From Tenebrio molitor (taxonomy: Eukaryota > Arthropoda > Insecta > Coleoptera > Tenebrionidae): a stretch of 64,000 nucleotides of DNA. Both the position numbers and the translations under genes were made by a program. The stretch lies in assembly GCF_963966145.1 (NCBI RefSeq), contig NC_091052.1:13392001-13456000 (forward strand), in the 5' to 3' direction. Positions 23,237 through 35,904 of the stretch are shown in pieces. The notes under the pieces were generated by a model. That model was not told the DNA's origin and did no database searches. It worked only from the letters and a program-made list of their open reading frames with translations. The number at the start of each line of letters is the position of its first letter. Positions within the stretch are counted from its first letter, which is position 1.

Positions 23237-26200
23237 GCTCTTCAATAATATGCTAATTTTCCTCAGTCGATTTGGGCATATCAATCAGACGGGGGCGACC
23301 TTTGCAGCCGTCTTATCGACTCAGTTTCGGCGTGTCCACCCCCTTGACAGCAGTGTCGCCTTAACATTTGCTCATTAACCATGAAATAAACTATCGATTC
23401 CCTCCCGGTAGCCGGAATTTATTCGCTTTGGAAAATTCCGACGTTTCCGATTTTTCCGCACCTTAAATTTAAAGTTGGCAGCGGTGCGGATGGGAGGCGA
23501 ACAAATAAAATTCTCCTTCTGCGATCATTCTTCAAGTTTAACGTCAAAATTGTCTTGCGGAAACTGGCTGACCTGTGTCCCGCTCCCAAATTCAATTCCG
23601 AACTTGGAGTTCGCTTCGTACGTTTTTGATTTCGTTACGCGGTTCGTCGGACGGGATGGGGTGCGCAATTTACGCCTCGAGGACCGCCGTCGACACGCGC
23701 CCTTCGATTTCTTTCGCCGTAAATTCCACGCCCGGGGACGCATGTTTCTCGCCTAAATTATTGCCCACTCCTGTTTTCTAATCCTTCGACTCTTGATTGC
23801 TGCCGGAACTCCTCGATCAACGGTCCGTTCGGTCGGCGCCATCTGCGACGACCCAATCGTCGTATCCTCCGAGGCCTCGACGCCACAATAAAAACACCCA
23901 GATCGGATCGTCTAATCCGGAAGTGGCCTTTGTCTCGGGGCCGTTACGACTTGCGTTCACCTTTCGGATTCAATTCTTCCGAGGGAGGGTAGATAATTAA
24001 GGCAACGTCTTGGAAGGGCCGAACGCTGCCGTGTTTACCTGACGGCATCGAATTATAGCCCGGTCTTGATTTTACGGTAGTTTGGTAGACCAGATAACCA
24101 GAACGGTCGGAGGAACCCGCTCATAATTATTGCATCGGATGTGACCGTCCCCATGCGTGCACTTGCCCAAAATTAAGGTTGTTCGCTGACGAAATCCAAT
24201 ATGGGAACTGTTGCCCCGCCATTAAGCCCGAATAATTGATGGCTAATGGCCAACGTCGCTCATTCTTCGCCCCTCGGTCCACGATTTTTCAACCACTCCT
24301 CCATAAGAAATTACTTTTACCTTCCCTATTACTATTTTCCTCCTCCAATTTTCCGCCACACACCTTACACAGCTCCCTCAACGATGAGCCACTAGTCTTC
24401 GAGACGCGACAACATATCCCTTCCTATCTTACTCTCTGCTTCTTCTACTGTTCCCCACCAACTACTGAGATTCCAAAAGCTCTTAGCATTTCTTCAAGTC
24501 TTCGTGAACTCTCTTCAAGCCCCACGGGGGCGCCCTCGCAGATCCATCGTATTAAAGTTAAAGCAAAAATTAAATGAGAAACCACCTTCTCACATTGGGG
24601 AGCACGTAAGACGTCAGGTGACACGAAATAAGCGAGGCGAACTCGTTACAGACCCGCCGCAGATTTATCGTCACTGCGCAACTCCCTGATGTCATATCGC
24701 GATGAGACAAAGTGCAGAACACAATCATGAATTTTCTCTTTGCAACAAATTTTATTTGAAAAAAATCGATCCAACAGTTTTTTAGATGAAGGGATGCAAA
24801 CGGAGAACCAGACAGACAGAGACTATAAAAACTACTGAAATGTCGTCGGCATCGCGTAGGCTGTTTCGTGAGAGTGATCCGAGCGCGGAGGGTGGACAAA
24901 AAATCATAATTGAGCGCATTGTGGTGGAGATTAGACTAATTCAAAAACCATTTGGAATGATTGATAAGATCGAGTGATTTGCACATGTCAATAACAACAC
25001 AGTGTCACCTCTCAATAATTCAAATTTGAATGGCCATCACATGCAGAGTCATCTACGTGGAACGAGGGGTTGACGTTGGATCCGAGCCCGATTTAGAAAT
25101 TATCACATTATATTGATAATTTCCTGTGTCGGCAGCGACATATTTCCAATTTAAAATGTCATTATCGGTTTTATAATTATTAAAAACGCTGCCCGTAATA
25201 GAATGGATTTTCAGGTGCGCTGATGGAACGACAGCCGCCGAAATATTCACCGACGGAATTCAATAAAAACTCATAAGGCCCGCGTAAATTTTCCACCGGC
25301 GACGATTTTTGTCCTTTTCAACGGTTCGATTCAGTTTTGTGTTGCGGGCAGGGACGAACATCCTGGATGTACATCATGCAAAGCATCTGGTATCATCAAG
25401 GGGCACATAATTATAGCGACAGATGCGGCGGATTTTAAATAATGTAGTCGTAACTGGGGTGGAATTTATAACATCCGAATAAAATCTCCTGGAGGATGAT
25501 GCAGTATGATTGATTGCGCGGCGAGACAGTCCTGCGGGATGATTATGCACCCGTGAGCGACGTTCGAAAGTGCGCCGCGAGATGTTTCAATTTCGCCTGA
25601 CTTGAAATAAATCTATAGGAGACCGGACAAAGTTCTCGTAAGTGCAGAATAGTTATAAGTTGCAACAAGAAAGCCGTCGTGCACCCTTCTTGAGCGATTC
25701 CGTAATCTGATAATAAAATAATCACGGAATGTTGTCGTACCGAGGAAGAAAAAAACAATCTGACGCCGCTAACTCGATAGAAAAGTTATCTCGCGAAGCA
25801 AGTCGTCCTGCGACAACCATACGCCTTATTAGGTTATTCAAATTTCCAGATCTAGTTTGGTTGATTGTGTTGTTGGCGCTTTATTCCCATGATTGGTGGA
25901 GGCATAAGGGCAAGTTTTGGGCGAAAGAAGACATGCTTGCAAATAAATTCGTTCCTTATGCATCCGAGAGACAATAGTCGCGAACAATGGACGAAACGCG
26001 GTGAAAATTTACAGCCTGTAATGCCGGAGCAAAAGTGGCTTCATCAGGACTTTAAATAGAGAGACAAAAAATAATCTATTGTTGTCTGCGAAATTCATGT
26101 GAACTTTGGCACTCGGAGAGCTTCCGGGAGGAGAGGTCTGGATCGGCGGCGGCGGCGACTCTCAAGACTCTTTAAAGTCTCCATTAAAGATGGAAGACAA

Positions 26201-28107
26201 GCGAACTCTTTTGCCAAATTCGATTCATTCTGCATGGTTTATGGCTCATACAAAAGTAGCAATCCGGGTTCGAGTCGAACGAACAGCGCCGGCATTGTTT
26301 GAGCAATCGGCGGAACGAAATGGTCCGGACGTAAAGACGACGCATTACCGGCTGGAAATTTATAAAAGTCTTAATAATTTACATTCCCAACTTTTCAATA
26401 AAACAGACGCGCAGCCATTTTTTACTTATCTGACACTCTAAAAGTTACCGGGGGCTTTCGAAATCGCCGCAAAAAGCAGACGGCGATTAGAGCACTTTTG
26501 CATTTTAAAATCTGGACCGGTACGTTTCCGCATTTTCCGTATTTGCCGGAGACAAATCCATCTTCACCTTATCTGCGTAACACAGTTGCACGCTGCTGCA
26601 TCATGCCGACTTACCGCCGCCATCCGTCTCCATTCCACTGGATTTGTGTGCACTCGCTATCTGCACTCGACATCTCCACCTATTTATTTTCATAAACACT
26701 TGCTCCCAAGACCGGATCCGCCGCCGATCACCGGATGATTTGTTGGTCCCGGACCTGGATGTGCGCACAATGGTCCTGAGTGACGTGCGAGACCCAGACC
26801 GTTCAATCAAGTCTCTCCTCCGCGTTGTCCTGTCAAAGCTCGCGATTGTTAAGTTGTTCTAACTTACTGGAACGGAACAATTTTGCATTTCAATGCTCGT
26901 CTGGCTGGAAACAGACAGTCGTTGAGCACGACCGGACCCATGATTGACGGATTTTTCCCTCCCGCACATGTTTTATGATAATTCGGTGGTCCGCTTAAAA
27001 TCACACAGCTGTTGCAGTTTTAGTGTACCGTCACAGTTTTCCGCTTTCCTTTCCGCTTTTTCTGTGTACACGAGGAAAATTGGATTTGTAATTGGCACGG
27101 AACGGTCCAGAAAGAATTGGAAATCCATCCGGATCCAGAGCAAATATTAAATTAATTTTGGCGTGGAGCGAGTTCCTGCTGGAGGTCGTCTTGTCTTGTA
27201 ATTCCACGGACGGAGGTCGTACGGACAGGTGTTCATTACAACAGGACAAGAGTACCGAATTAAAGGACTACACGAACACCACATCCGTTTCCCCTTTTCT
27301 GGGAGGTTGTCTGGTGCTGGTGCAAAGATCGGAAGGATCGAGACCGAGCATTTGCAAGGGTCGATCCGCTGACCGCCGGCGTCATTACGGCGGTCGGGCA
27401 ACCGCCCCCGGCTTAATTTCATCGCACTGCATCTTCCGCCTCCAAGGACCCGTCCGCTCTATTTGCGCAACAATCGCAACTGTAATAAATCTTTCGTTAT
27501 GACGAGTCAACCCTTCGACTGTGCCACCCCCGGACATTAGCGCCGCTCACGTATCGATGCCGATTCATCAAGGTACAGTCGTCCCGGTGGGAGCGTGACA
27601 CTCCGGTGCATTCCCGACTATACCAGCCGCCAACACGTGCATACATCAAGCACCACCGCACTCTGTGACAGATGGCCCCCGCAGTCGCTCTTCACGCCGC
27701 AACCCCGCTCGTTAAATATGTCCAGGACGCGGTGCGAGGCTCCATAAACATCCTGCACCATACAGATTTACTCATTAAAAGCGCCGTCACTACCTGATGT
27801 CTCCACTCCAAACGACCATTAATCCACAAACTTCACAAGAAATCATTGCCGTTAATGTTCTTTATTAAATACAAAAGATCTAGTTCGTTAATGAATTCAT
27901 AAATATAGTAATCAAAACGGTAATTATACGTACTCACAAGCGGACGAAAAGTAACTCTTTTTCGGACGCTGACCGTGGCGCGATCTGTTGGTCTGTTTAG
28001 TAAATTAGCAACGAAACCGACAAATTTCTAGTTTTCTTGGCAAGCTGATAACAAATTCTATAAAAAAAGTTAACATGTATTAATTAATTTATCCACATTA
28101 GCTATTT
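23237..28107. other. non-coding stretch, CpG-rich in parts, no gene recognised
   Basis: The 23.3-24.2 and 26.1-27.7 kb parts are relatively CpG-rich and cross open frames of 110-136 codons, but no frame has a family motif and frames on both strands are equally long, as expected for GC-richer non-coding DNA. Regulatory DNA is possible; no specific element is proven. Confidence 0.5.
25555..25602 (+). repeat. 48-bp dispersed element, copy 3 of 3
   Basis: Gap-free match to 1496-1543 and 21608-21655; the right part reads TTTCGCCTGACT. Flanks are unrelated to those of the other copies. Confidence 0.65.
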
Positions 28108-28229
28108 ATGCACCAAGGGCGTTACAACGATGATTACGCCCGGAAAACGATGAATCCAGCTCGAGGGCTTTAGCCCGAGAGATGGATATCGTTCGATGGG
28201 CGTAATCATTCGGTGACGCCGTGGTGCAT
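28108..28229. mobile_element. foldback element, GGGCGT(T/A)A-type arms
   Basis: ATGCACCAAGGGCGTTAC and GATTACGCCC on the left are mirrored by GGGCGTAATC and GTGACGCCGTGGTGCAT on the right. The centre holds a separate hairpin CTCGGGCT / AGCCCGAG-like (CTCGAGGGCTTTAGCCCGAG). A related imperfect palindrome, GGGCGTTATGAATTCATTAC, lies nearby at about 28305-28328. Confidence 0.65.
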
Positions 28230-28359
28230 ACAAGATTTTATTTTTCACTAAACGTGTTCTTTAAAAAAAAAAAAATTGGCATCTTTGCAATTGTGAATTG
28301 ATGAGGGCGTTATGAATTCATTACGCCCGTTTATTCTTATTACGCCCTGTTATTATTCC

Positions 28360-30367
28360 CCGGTTGTTATGGACATGTTTACGTATTTCGTATCCTAGGA
28401 GTTATCATGCAATAATTATACTAAAGTGAAAAATAAACATATTTGAAAAAGGTAGATAGATACAAAATAAATTTGTAATTTTTCCAAAGATGTCTTTTGC
28501 TTTGTAGTTCGTGCGGTCGTCTAAAAAATTGATTGTGCACCTCTGCCAAAAAATGCCTTTTGTCCTCGCGTGTTTTCAAGCCTCGGCCAGAAAACTCAGA
28601 CTCGGACAAAGAAGATGCACTTTTTGGCTTTGATACACAAATAACTATTATTTTTTTATTCGGTGTGGGGCGCTAGTGTATCATTTGCTAATGTTTGTGA
28701 AAACTATTGCTGGTCTCAACAGATGTCGCAACTAAAGCTCGTACGTAACATTCGAACCACAGGAAAATCCACAAATAAATAACTGTTCTTTAAAAAAAAG
28801 TTTGAATTCGACTGCTTTAAAATCTGGCGCTCCTGGTGGTGTTTGAATTCTTCATCGCCCATTAGATTCGTCCGGAAAAACAAACGATTGTGGGAAAGTA
28901 ACTTTTATAAATGTACTGGAACCCGAGATCGTGAAATCGACTCCGGAGGCGAAACGAGAAATAATCCGGGAAGACGTAGGTTACCCATCAGTGTCCCAAA
29001 CTTGAGATTTAGTGGAGGCAACTTCTAATACAATTTCATGAGAGATTGCGATGTTTCGGAAGTTTCGGTGTCCACTACGGCGATGTTTACGACTCGATTT
29101 CTCCCCAACAATGGTGGGGTTATCGGTTTGTTGGGCAGAGCTGCAGAGTATTGGGAGTTTTTCGGGAATAAATGCGTCCGCGCGACGCTGGCGTAATGGA
29201 TGCGTTGTTAAATGTCTTCTTAATTGGCCGCCATCATCTGTAAGCTGATGCGCTTTAATTGTAGGAGGAGCGGCAAATGTTGCGTCGAGAGATTCATCGG
29301 GTGGTGACAAACCACTCGGAATTTATGCAGCCGATTAATTACGGCGGTTTTTTATTAAAAGAACGCTTCCAAGTGGCACGATCTGCTCATAAATCACCTG
29401 CTCATATCTGCACAACACTCACAATTCGGTAAAGAAGCACACTGTTATTACACTCTATAAAAACGTTGTTTTTGTTTTATGATCCCTATTCCCCCGACAT
29501 TAAAATGCAGCAAGGAACATAATGAACCAAATAACTTGAATAAATAATGAAGACGATCGTGTGTCAGTTTCGACCCTATCGTGTACGAGGAGGGGTGGAA
29601 AAAATCGACTAGTCATACTTGACAAAAAAAAAATTAATTAAGAAACTAAAGTGTATTAATTAAAAACGGAGCCACCCCCGTTCTGCGAACACAACAGTCA
29701 ATTACGAAATGCAGAATTAACTGTACGGCCCGAATATTATACTACATGTTTGTTTACAAATTACTTTGTGTACTGGCCGCAATTTAATTTAGTTTCAAAA
29801 GTTAAACAAACCGAGTGCCGCACAGGGGTGTATTAAGGGCGGCCGACATGTGTCACAATAGCAACTTGATTAAAAGAAGTGTCTTCATTGCAAAGTTTGC
29901 TAGGTCGGACTAATTTTTGACATGCAGTCAGATTCAGAGTACTCTCACGGTTTAGCAATTTCTGCAGACACTGGAAATTTACGTGAGCCGGTGGTTTCGT
30001 TCGGAAAGTGGAAACGCTGCGTAACTGACCCGGATTAATTCAATTTTAATTCGCAGGAATTTTTTACGAACGCGATCGAGCGGGGTCGACTGTTCCATTT
30101 GAATAATGCCGGGGTGTTCGCCGAAGAATTGTTATTTACAGAGAGTGAAAAGTGTGAAAAGCGAATTTGAATGGATCATATCAAATTATAAAACTGGTCC
30201 AGATATTTTAAATTTGAGAGAATGATGCATCGGGTGAAATCACTTTTCATTCATTTGCGTTCATGAAATAGGTGATTTTTTAATCGGTCCAGAAGCGTTT
30301 TTTTATGAACGAAAATGAATGAAAAAACCTATGCATTTAATAACGGGCGCCAAAAAATGTTTCTAAG
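28360..30367. other. non-coding stretch, no gene recognised
   Basis: No motif-bearing frame. AT-rich with several TTAATTAA runs (29620-29665). Nothing specific is supported. Confidence 0.55.
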
Positions 30368-30481
30368 CAACTTGTTAGTAAAGTTATCTTTCTTTTACTC
30401 GGTGGATTTGCGCACTCGCTTTGCTCGTGCGGCAAATTTTCCTTTTCGTAAAAAAAGCATTACTTTACTCACTTGTTACAT
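30368..30481. mobile_element. decayed foldback element
   Basis: ACTTGTTAGTAAAGTTAT...TTTGCGCACTCG on the left faces CGTGCGGCAAATTTTCC...GTAATG and TTTACTCACTTGTTACAT on the right, with several mismatches. The apex GCACTCGCTTTGCTCGTGC resembles the apex of the 22824-22944 and 62805-62930 hairpins. Confidence 0.45.
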
Positions 30482-30853
30482 AAATATCTACACATACATG
30501 GTAAAAGTGAAACTAATTCACTGCCAGGGAATAATGTCAGTTTTTACTTCAAAAAACATGATTAGACCCACGATATGAATTTGAGTTTCTTTGTGGGTAG
30601 TGTAAAAATTTTGCACAATAAATTGAAATTAACAAAAAGATGTCTGCCTGATGCAAAACAAAAATGTTAACACCATCAGAAGTGCTATAGACTATGGATA
30701 AATGATACTTGAAACAAAATTGCTGTCGTGAATCAAAATCCTGATCGGTTTCCTGAATGATTTTTTTGTGGTGGTGAAACTCGCTTTGATCCAGCGTCAA
30801 AACGCTCCAGTTAGGAGAAAAGGTTATTCCAATTTTTTGGAATGCTCAATTTG

Positions 30854-30925
30854 CCCTGAGGCTGTCTGGCCAGAAAAAACGCGAAAATTCCAGAAGTAGT
30901 TAAAGTGAACAATTACCAAATTTTG
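30854..30925 (+). repeat. half copy of the 51.55-kb foldback family
   Basis: About 72 bases nearly identical to the right arm at 51789-51856: CCTGAGGCTGTCTGGCCAG, AAAAAACGCGAAAATTCC, AGAAGTAGTTAAAGT and AACAATTACCAAATTTT. Only one arm is present here. Confidence 0.75.
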
Positions 30926-33900
30926 TTTTTATCGTAGCAACCACCTTATAGCCAGACATTTTTTCAAAGAGCCTCGTGCCTTGAGCGATTGTTTAAAAAA
31001 ATCCTTTGAATTTTCCTCTTTTTTGCTTCGCACCTTCTTATTATTCAAAACCCTTTTAACTGAAAATTACGGAATTTTCACCTTTTCCACTTAGTAACCC
31101 CGCGAAAATTCACGCTTGATCCATCGCCCATCTGAAACAGCTAAAAACAAAATTTTTTCACCGCGACAAAAACCACCCCACAGTCCACCCCGAACGAACC
31201 AGAACTTTCAAAACACACTTTATTACTGCGCCTATTGAATTTACAATCATTTTTCCGATCGACCGTTTTATGTAAAATTGATGCGCCGATAATCGGAGGT
31301 TCACAGTTCAAATGGTAATGACGCTGCGACAGATGGAACTCCATTCTTGAGTCAGTTAATGACTTCGGCACAATATAGTTTCAAATTGATTGGAAATGAC
31401 GTCAGCTCGTTTCTGAATGACAAGTTATGTCCCCCGACCCTTCCACGCACCAGTACAAAAAGTCGTATTGTGGCACGTCGTGACGTTGTGGCACCGTTTC
31501 CGGTCCCCTTTCGAAAATTCCTCGCCGATTAATTAAGAGAAATATAAGAGAACAAGTGCGGGCGCGATAAATTCCGAAATTAATTTGTCCCCGCCTAATA
31601 AATTCACATAATCTCAAGAATATTAATTGAACGTTGCGTTATCGACGGACGACCACGTGAATTTATCGGTTGCGCTGAACGTTGAATTTTTATTCGCAAT
31701 TTGCTTATCTGTACAGAGCTTTTATTGTTCTATAAAACATTCCACGATTCGCGTGTCTTATTCCGGGCCCGACTCTGTTATTTTATGATTGAGTGCGTGG
31801 TGATAGCCCATGATAGTCGAAATGGTTTGATGGCGTGCTCCACACATGCGTAAACACCGAGCGAAATTACAAAATTTCCTTGATATTTTCGGTAGAATTC
31901 ATAAACTACGTGTTAGCACGAATGGGGCGATAATAATTTATGTTGTTTTATAAACTCATAAACGTGATGGAGAAAGCTCACTTTACACGTTTATCAAACG
32001 ATACACCTGCACAATGTAAATAATCTTCGAGGTGGACTTCGTGCGGGGGACTTCCCCGAATCGCCGAGCTCAAGTTCCGGTGACGTTTTCATTTCGCCGC
32101 TCGGAAAAACAACTCGCCTGGACGGCATAAATTAAAAAAAATATATTGTGTCCGAGATTGTTTACTTTCGTAGAGCCGAATATTCGCACGCGAATTCATA
32201 ATGGGCCTTGTTGTTGGCGATATCGTATCGGCAACAGGATCTACAATTTATGTTTGCGATAAAGGTCCTCTGGCCGCGGAAATAATCTCGAACATAATTT
32301 ATTGGCGGCGTAACACGGCCATGATTGTTTTTACCTCTGAAAGAATCTCGTCCGGATCGAATAAATTAAAGCCGTGTATCGGGGAAATTGCTTTGATGGA
32401 GTTGGCTGCACCGGATTTCGACGTTTCAATCGAAACGTAATTTTTTAATCGACACGTAATTAAATCAAATCATTTGCCGACTTCAATTCGTTTCGTCTCC
32501 AGTAGATCGGCAAGTTTTCCGGATTTTTCCGGTGGAATTCCGGCGCGATACGAGGCATACATATTAACGTCGGCAAATTAAACGCTACCATTGTTTTACA
32601 TTTAGTTTTCTGGTTTACACGTGAATTATGATAAAAGAAATCTCATGGCTTGACGCAATTAAAACCGACTAATGTAAATACACAGCCGTCCATTTCGGTG
32701 TGTGTCGCCGCCCCCAGGCTGAATTTTTATCAACAACGTATTGGGCCGCATCTATGTCCACAGAGCTGATATGCAAATTCCCTCACGCATGTCCATGCAA
32801 ATTCAGAAAATGAAATTTATTCCATTATTACGTTCGGTAAACACCACTTGCCAAATATTAAAATTTCATTCTCTCCGATACCGACCGGCTGCTCTCTTAT
32901 TTACAGTCCTGTACACAAATATCCGCTTTAATCAATTTCTGTTCTAATTAAAACGTCTCAGGGACGAGAAAAAATTCATCAGGAACGACGGCTTTCGTGT
33001 TTGTTTCACTGACATGTGCTCGTTCCTGATAAAAATATCGATTCGACACGACACAATGGAGCTTTTCCCTCTTTACCAACAACTAACGTCGGATTTTTGT
33101 TTCGATAAATCAAGCGAAACGTTTCGGTGAAAATTTCCAGAAAACTGACGCGATCTGTAAATAAACAAGCGGAGGAACATCGAATTTGACGTTGTTAATA
33201 ACCACCGGTCGTAAATTGCGGCCGCGGAAGACTGTTCGAGAGGAATGCCTGGTGGGTCATTCCTATAAAGTTTCACTGTCTCGGAATTTTGATTAAATTC
33301 GAGATGGTGCGAATCGGTCGAAACCGAATAAAACTGTGTGTTGGATTTTTATCGCGATTTGAATAAAAAACATTCACGTGGAAGCGTTTTGTTGGAATTT
33401 TTACAAAGCGATAAATGATACAGGAAAAGTGAAATAACTTGGCCTAGGGTATCCTATTTCAGACAGGGACGAGAATAGAACGAGAGATTCAAGATAAAAA
33501 GAACTTAGACTCCGAACAAAAAAAGCACGAAAGGGAACTAACTAATTAATGCTGTCGACACCAGTTTTTCAAAAATTATTCGTTTTATTTTTAATGGGAA
33601 ATGTGTTAAATATCCAAGATGCTTTCTGCACTGTTCAAATTTTCGGTGCGCCCCAAGGATCTAATTTGAGCCCATCATTTGTATTAGAATATCCAAAACT
33701 GGTTTTGTTTTTGGTACCTAAATGTTAATGATTTTTTTTCGCGTTTTTTGGGAAGACTTCATCACAATTAACATCCCATCGACCCATCAGACCGAAGAAA
33801 TTACGATTCTTGAACCAACTTAAAAAGTCGAACCATTTTTCGTTTTTAAAACCTGTTTTTATTTCTACTGTGAAGATCTTTCCATCTTCAAAAATACACT

Positions 33901-34024
33901 CACCGGCACAAAAAGCGACTCATTATGATTTCTTTAATAAATAATCTTGAAATTATATTTGTGCTTATTTTTTTTTATAATATGTAGTTAAATTGAGATA
34001 TTTCCAAAGATCGGGAGTGCTATG
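30926..34024. other. non-coding stretch, no gene recognised
   Basis: No exon recognised. A 12-base inverted repeat (ATCAGGAACGA / TCGTTCCTGAT) encloses about 36 bases near 32978-33032. The remainder shows no supported feature. Confidence 0.5.
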
Positions 34025-34038
34025 GTCACCATGGCAAC
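34025..34038. promoter_or_regulatory. candidate RFX (X-box) binding site
   Basis: GTCACCATGGCAAC fits the X-box consensus RYYNYY-N2-RRNRAC exactly on both strands. RFX factors bind such sites, often at ciliary genes. One match in 64 kb can arise by chance, and no nearby exon or promoter is proven, so function is only a possibility. Confidence 0.3.
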
Positions 34039-35904
34039 CGAATTGTTTTGTTTAAATAAATTATTGAAAAGTTTGCGCTACTTCCATGTTGTTTTTGTCG
34101 GTTGTTTTAGGTGTTAAAATTTTTAATTTGACAATACCAGATACTAATTCAAAATACTGTTCAAATTTTGACAATTTTTTATAACATAAAATTTTTTTCT
34201 AAAAAATAACTTTTATCATTTTTCATTAAAATCTTATTTCCTGTGTTTAATGTTTTGTTTGTCGGATATTCTTTGGCAAAGAATAACTTAAATAGCACCT
34301 ACCAATACAACATGATACCAAAAAAAAAATTCTAAGACAATGAATTACTTAAAATTCAAAGTGAGTCGCGAGGTGAGTCGTTTTTTGTGCCGGTCAGTGT
34401 ACTTTTCGAGATTCTCCACCTATTTCCAAAAGCCACTGCACAACGGAAAGGACCACGCGTGTGAAGTTTGCGCAACGAGGCTTCGCCGAGTACGACACTG
34501 CACCGCCACAAAAATGTACAATTATCCTGCCCCGTCCCAACGAACACATTTTTCCGCCTTCATCCTAACATAATTTGTGCAGAAACGAAAACACATTATT
34601 AGCGCAATTACGTCCCGTCCTCTTCCGCAAACGCGATTGCACAAGATCATACGTACGAGTTGAATTTCGAACGTTGTAAATTCACATGTCCGTTGCTTTA
34701 ATGGGGAAGGCGTCGGATGCGAAGAGCACATCGACAAAACGAAAAGCCGATATGTTAATACGTTAAATATTTACAGAGCGAGAACGTTTATTAAACGATG
34801 GGGCCGAAATGTTTGTTCTTCTTAATGACGTTTGTCAATTTGTAGAAAATATTTCAATTGGGCGAGACAAAGAGTCCGACTTGACAATCTGACCCTGTCC
34901 CGTGTTATCCTGTGGGATATTTAATTCGGACAATTAAAATGAATAATTGATGTGGCGGACAAAGTCGGCACGTCCACTGAAAAATTCTCTGTATTTTTTA
35001 TGACGGATAAAGCTCCCATCCCTAAACACACATTACGCTCGTTTATACAGACGAAAAAGCTACCCTGTTAGGCGTAATTCCTCTTTTTCAACATGTAACG
35101 TGATTTTTATCGGCGACCCTGTAATGGCACGCACAAAGAACCGCCGCTGCTTTTCCACATGACCGGAATGAATGCAGTCCATCCGGTGCAGATGTGCACC
35201 ATTAATAACCGGTGCGAATCTACACAGTGTTACATTTAGAAAATCTCCGGAAGCTGCAAAGTCCAGACGAGCCATAAATTGAACACAACATCGCTTTTAA
35301 TCCCATTTATGATGTCCATCTCGTACCATCTCGTCGGTATTTATGGCTGTACCACGTATACCTGTTCCAACAAAAGAAAATCGAGTGGCCACCTTCCTAC
35401 GCGCACTAGATCATTTTAAGTCCCGTACCTGGGGATTTACAAGGCTCCGAAGAGATGTAATTTAGGCGCGGCGCATTCACACCGCCATAATGGACTTGTT
35501 CGTGGATGCAATTCGACAGGGCGAAAAAAAAAACACCCACGACAGTCGACGACGACTACTCCGACGAGATAAATTCTAACGATTATTAACGACGTAAAAT
35601 AATTAAGTACACAGCCACTAAACCGAGTTAAGTGTTCGCTAATGAATTTGCGAGTTGGTGTTCACTTTGTAATTGTTTGTAATCTATCTTCATTTACATC
35701 AAAAGATATGCAAGCGGGGACCGAGCAGGAATTCGGAATCGTATGCCGCCCGTCTTTGGTCCTTTTGCTCTGGTACGGCACTGTGTAGCGATTTTAATGC
35801 AGACCATTCAGCTGTACGAACGACATGAACTCGAATCGCTGCAAAATGCACCAGCACGGAATGTTAACTGGGAAAGACGATTACTAATACTGTTATCGCC
35901 ATTG
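34039..35904. other. non-coding stretch, no gene recognised
   Basis: No motif-bearing frame or strong repeat. Moderately CpG-containing. Nothing specific is supported. Confidence 0.55.

Noticed and set aside
23475..24577. Several overlapping frames of 70-113 codons on both strands
   Set aside because: Equal openness on both strands points to a GC-richer base composition with fewer stop codons, not coding.
26265..26290. GGTTCGAGTCGAAC string resembling a tRNA T-arm
   Set aside because: No matching acceptor stem, D-arm or anticodon arm at the expected distances.
26106..26441. 111-codon plus-strand frame with a Gly-rich start
   Set aside because: The Gly run reflects a GGCGGCGGCGG repeat; no motif or splice support.
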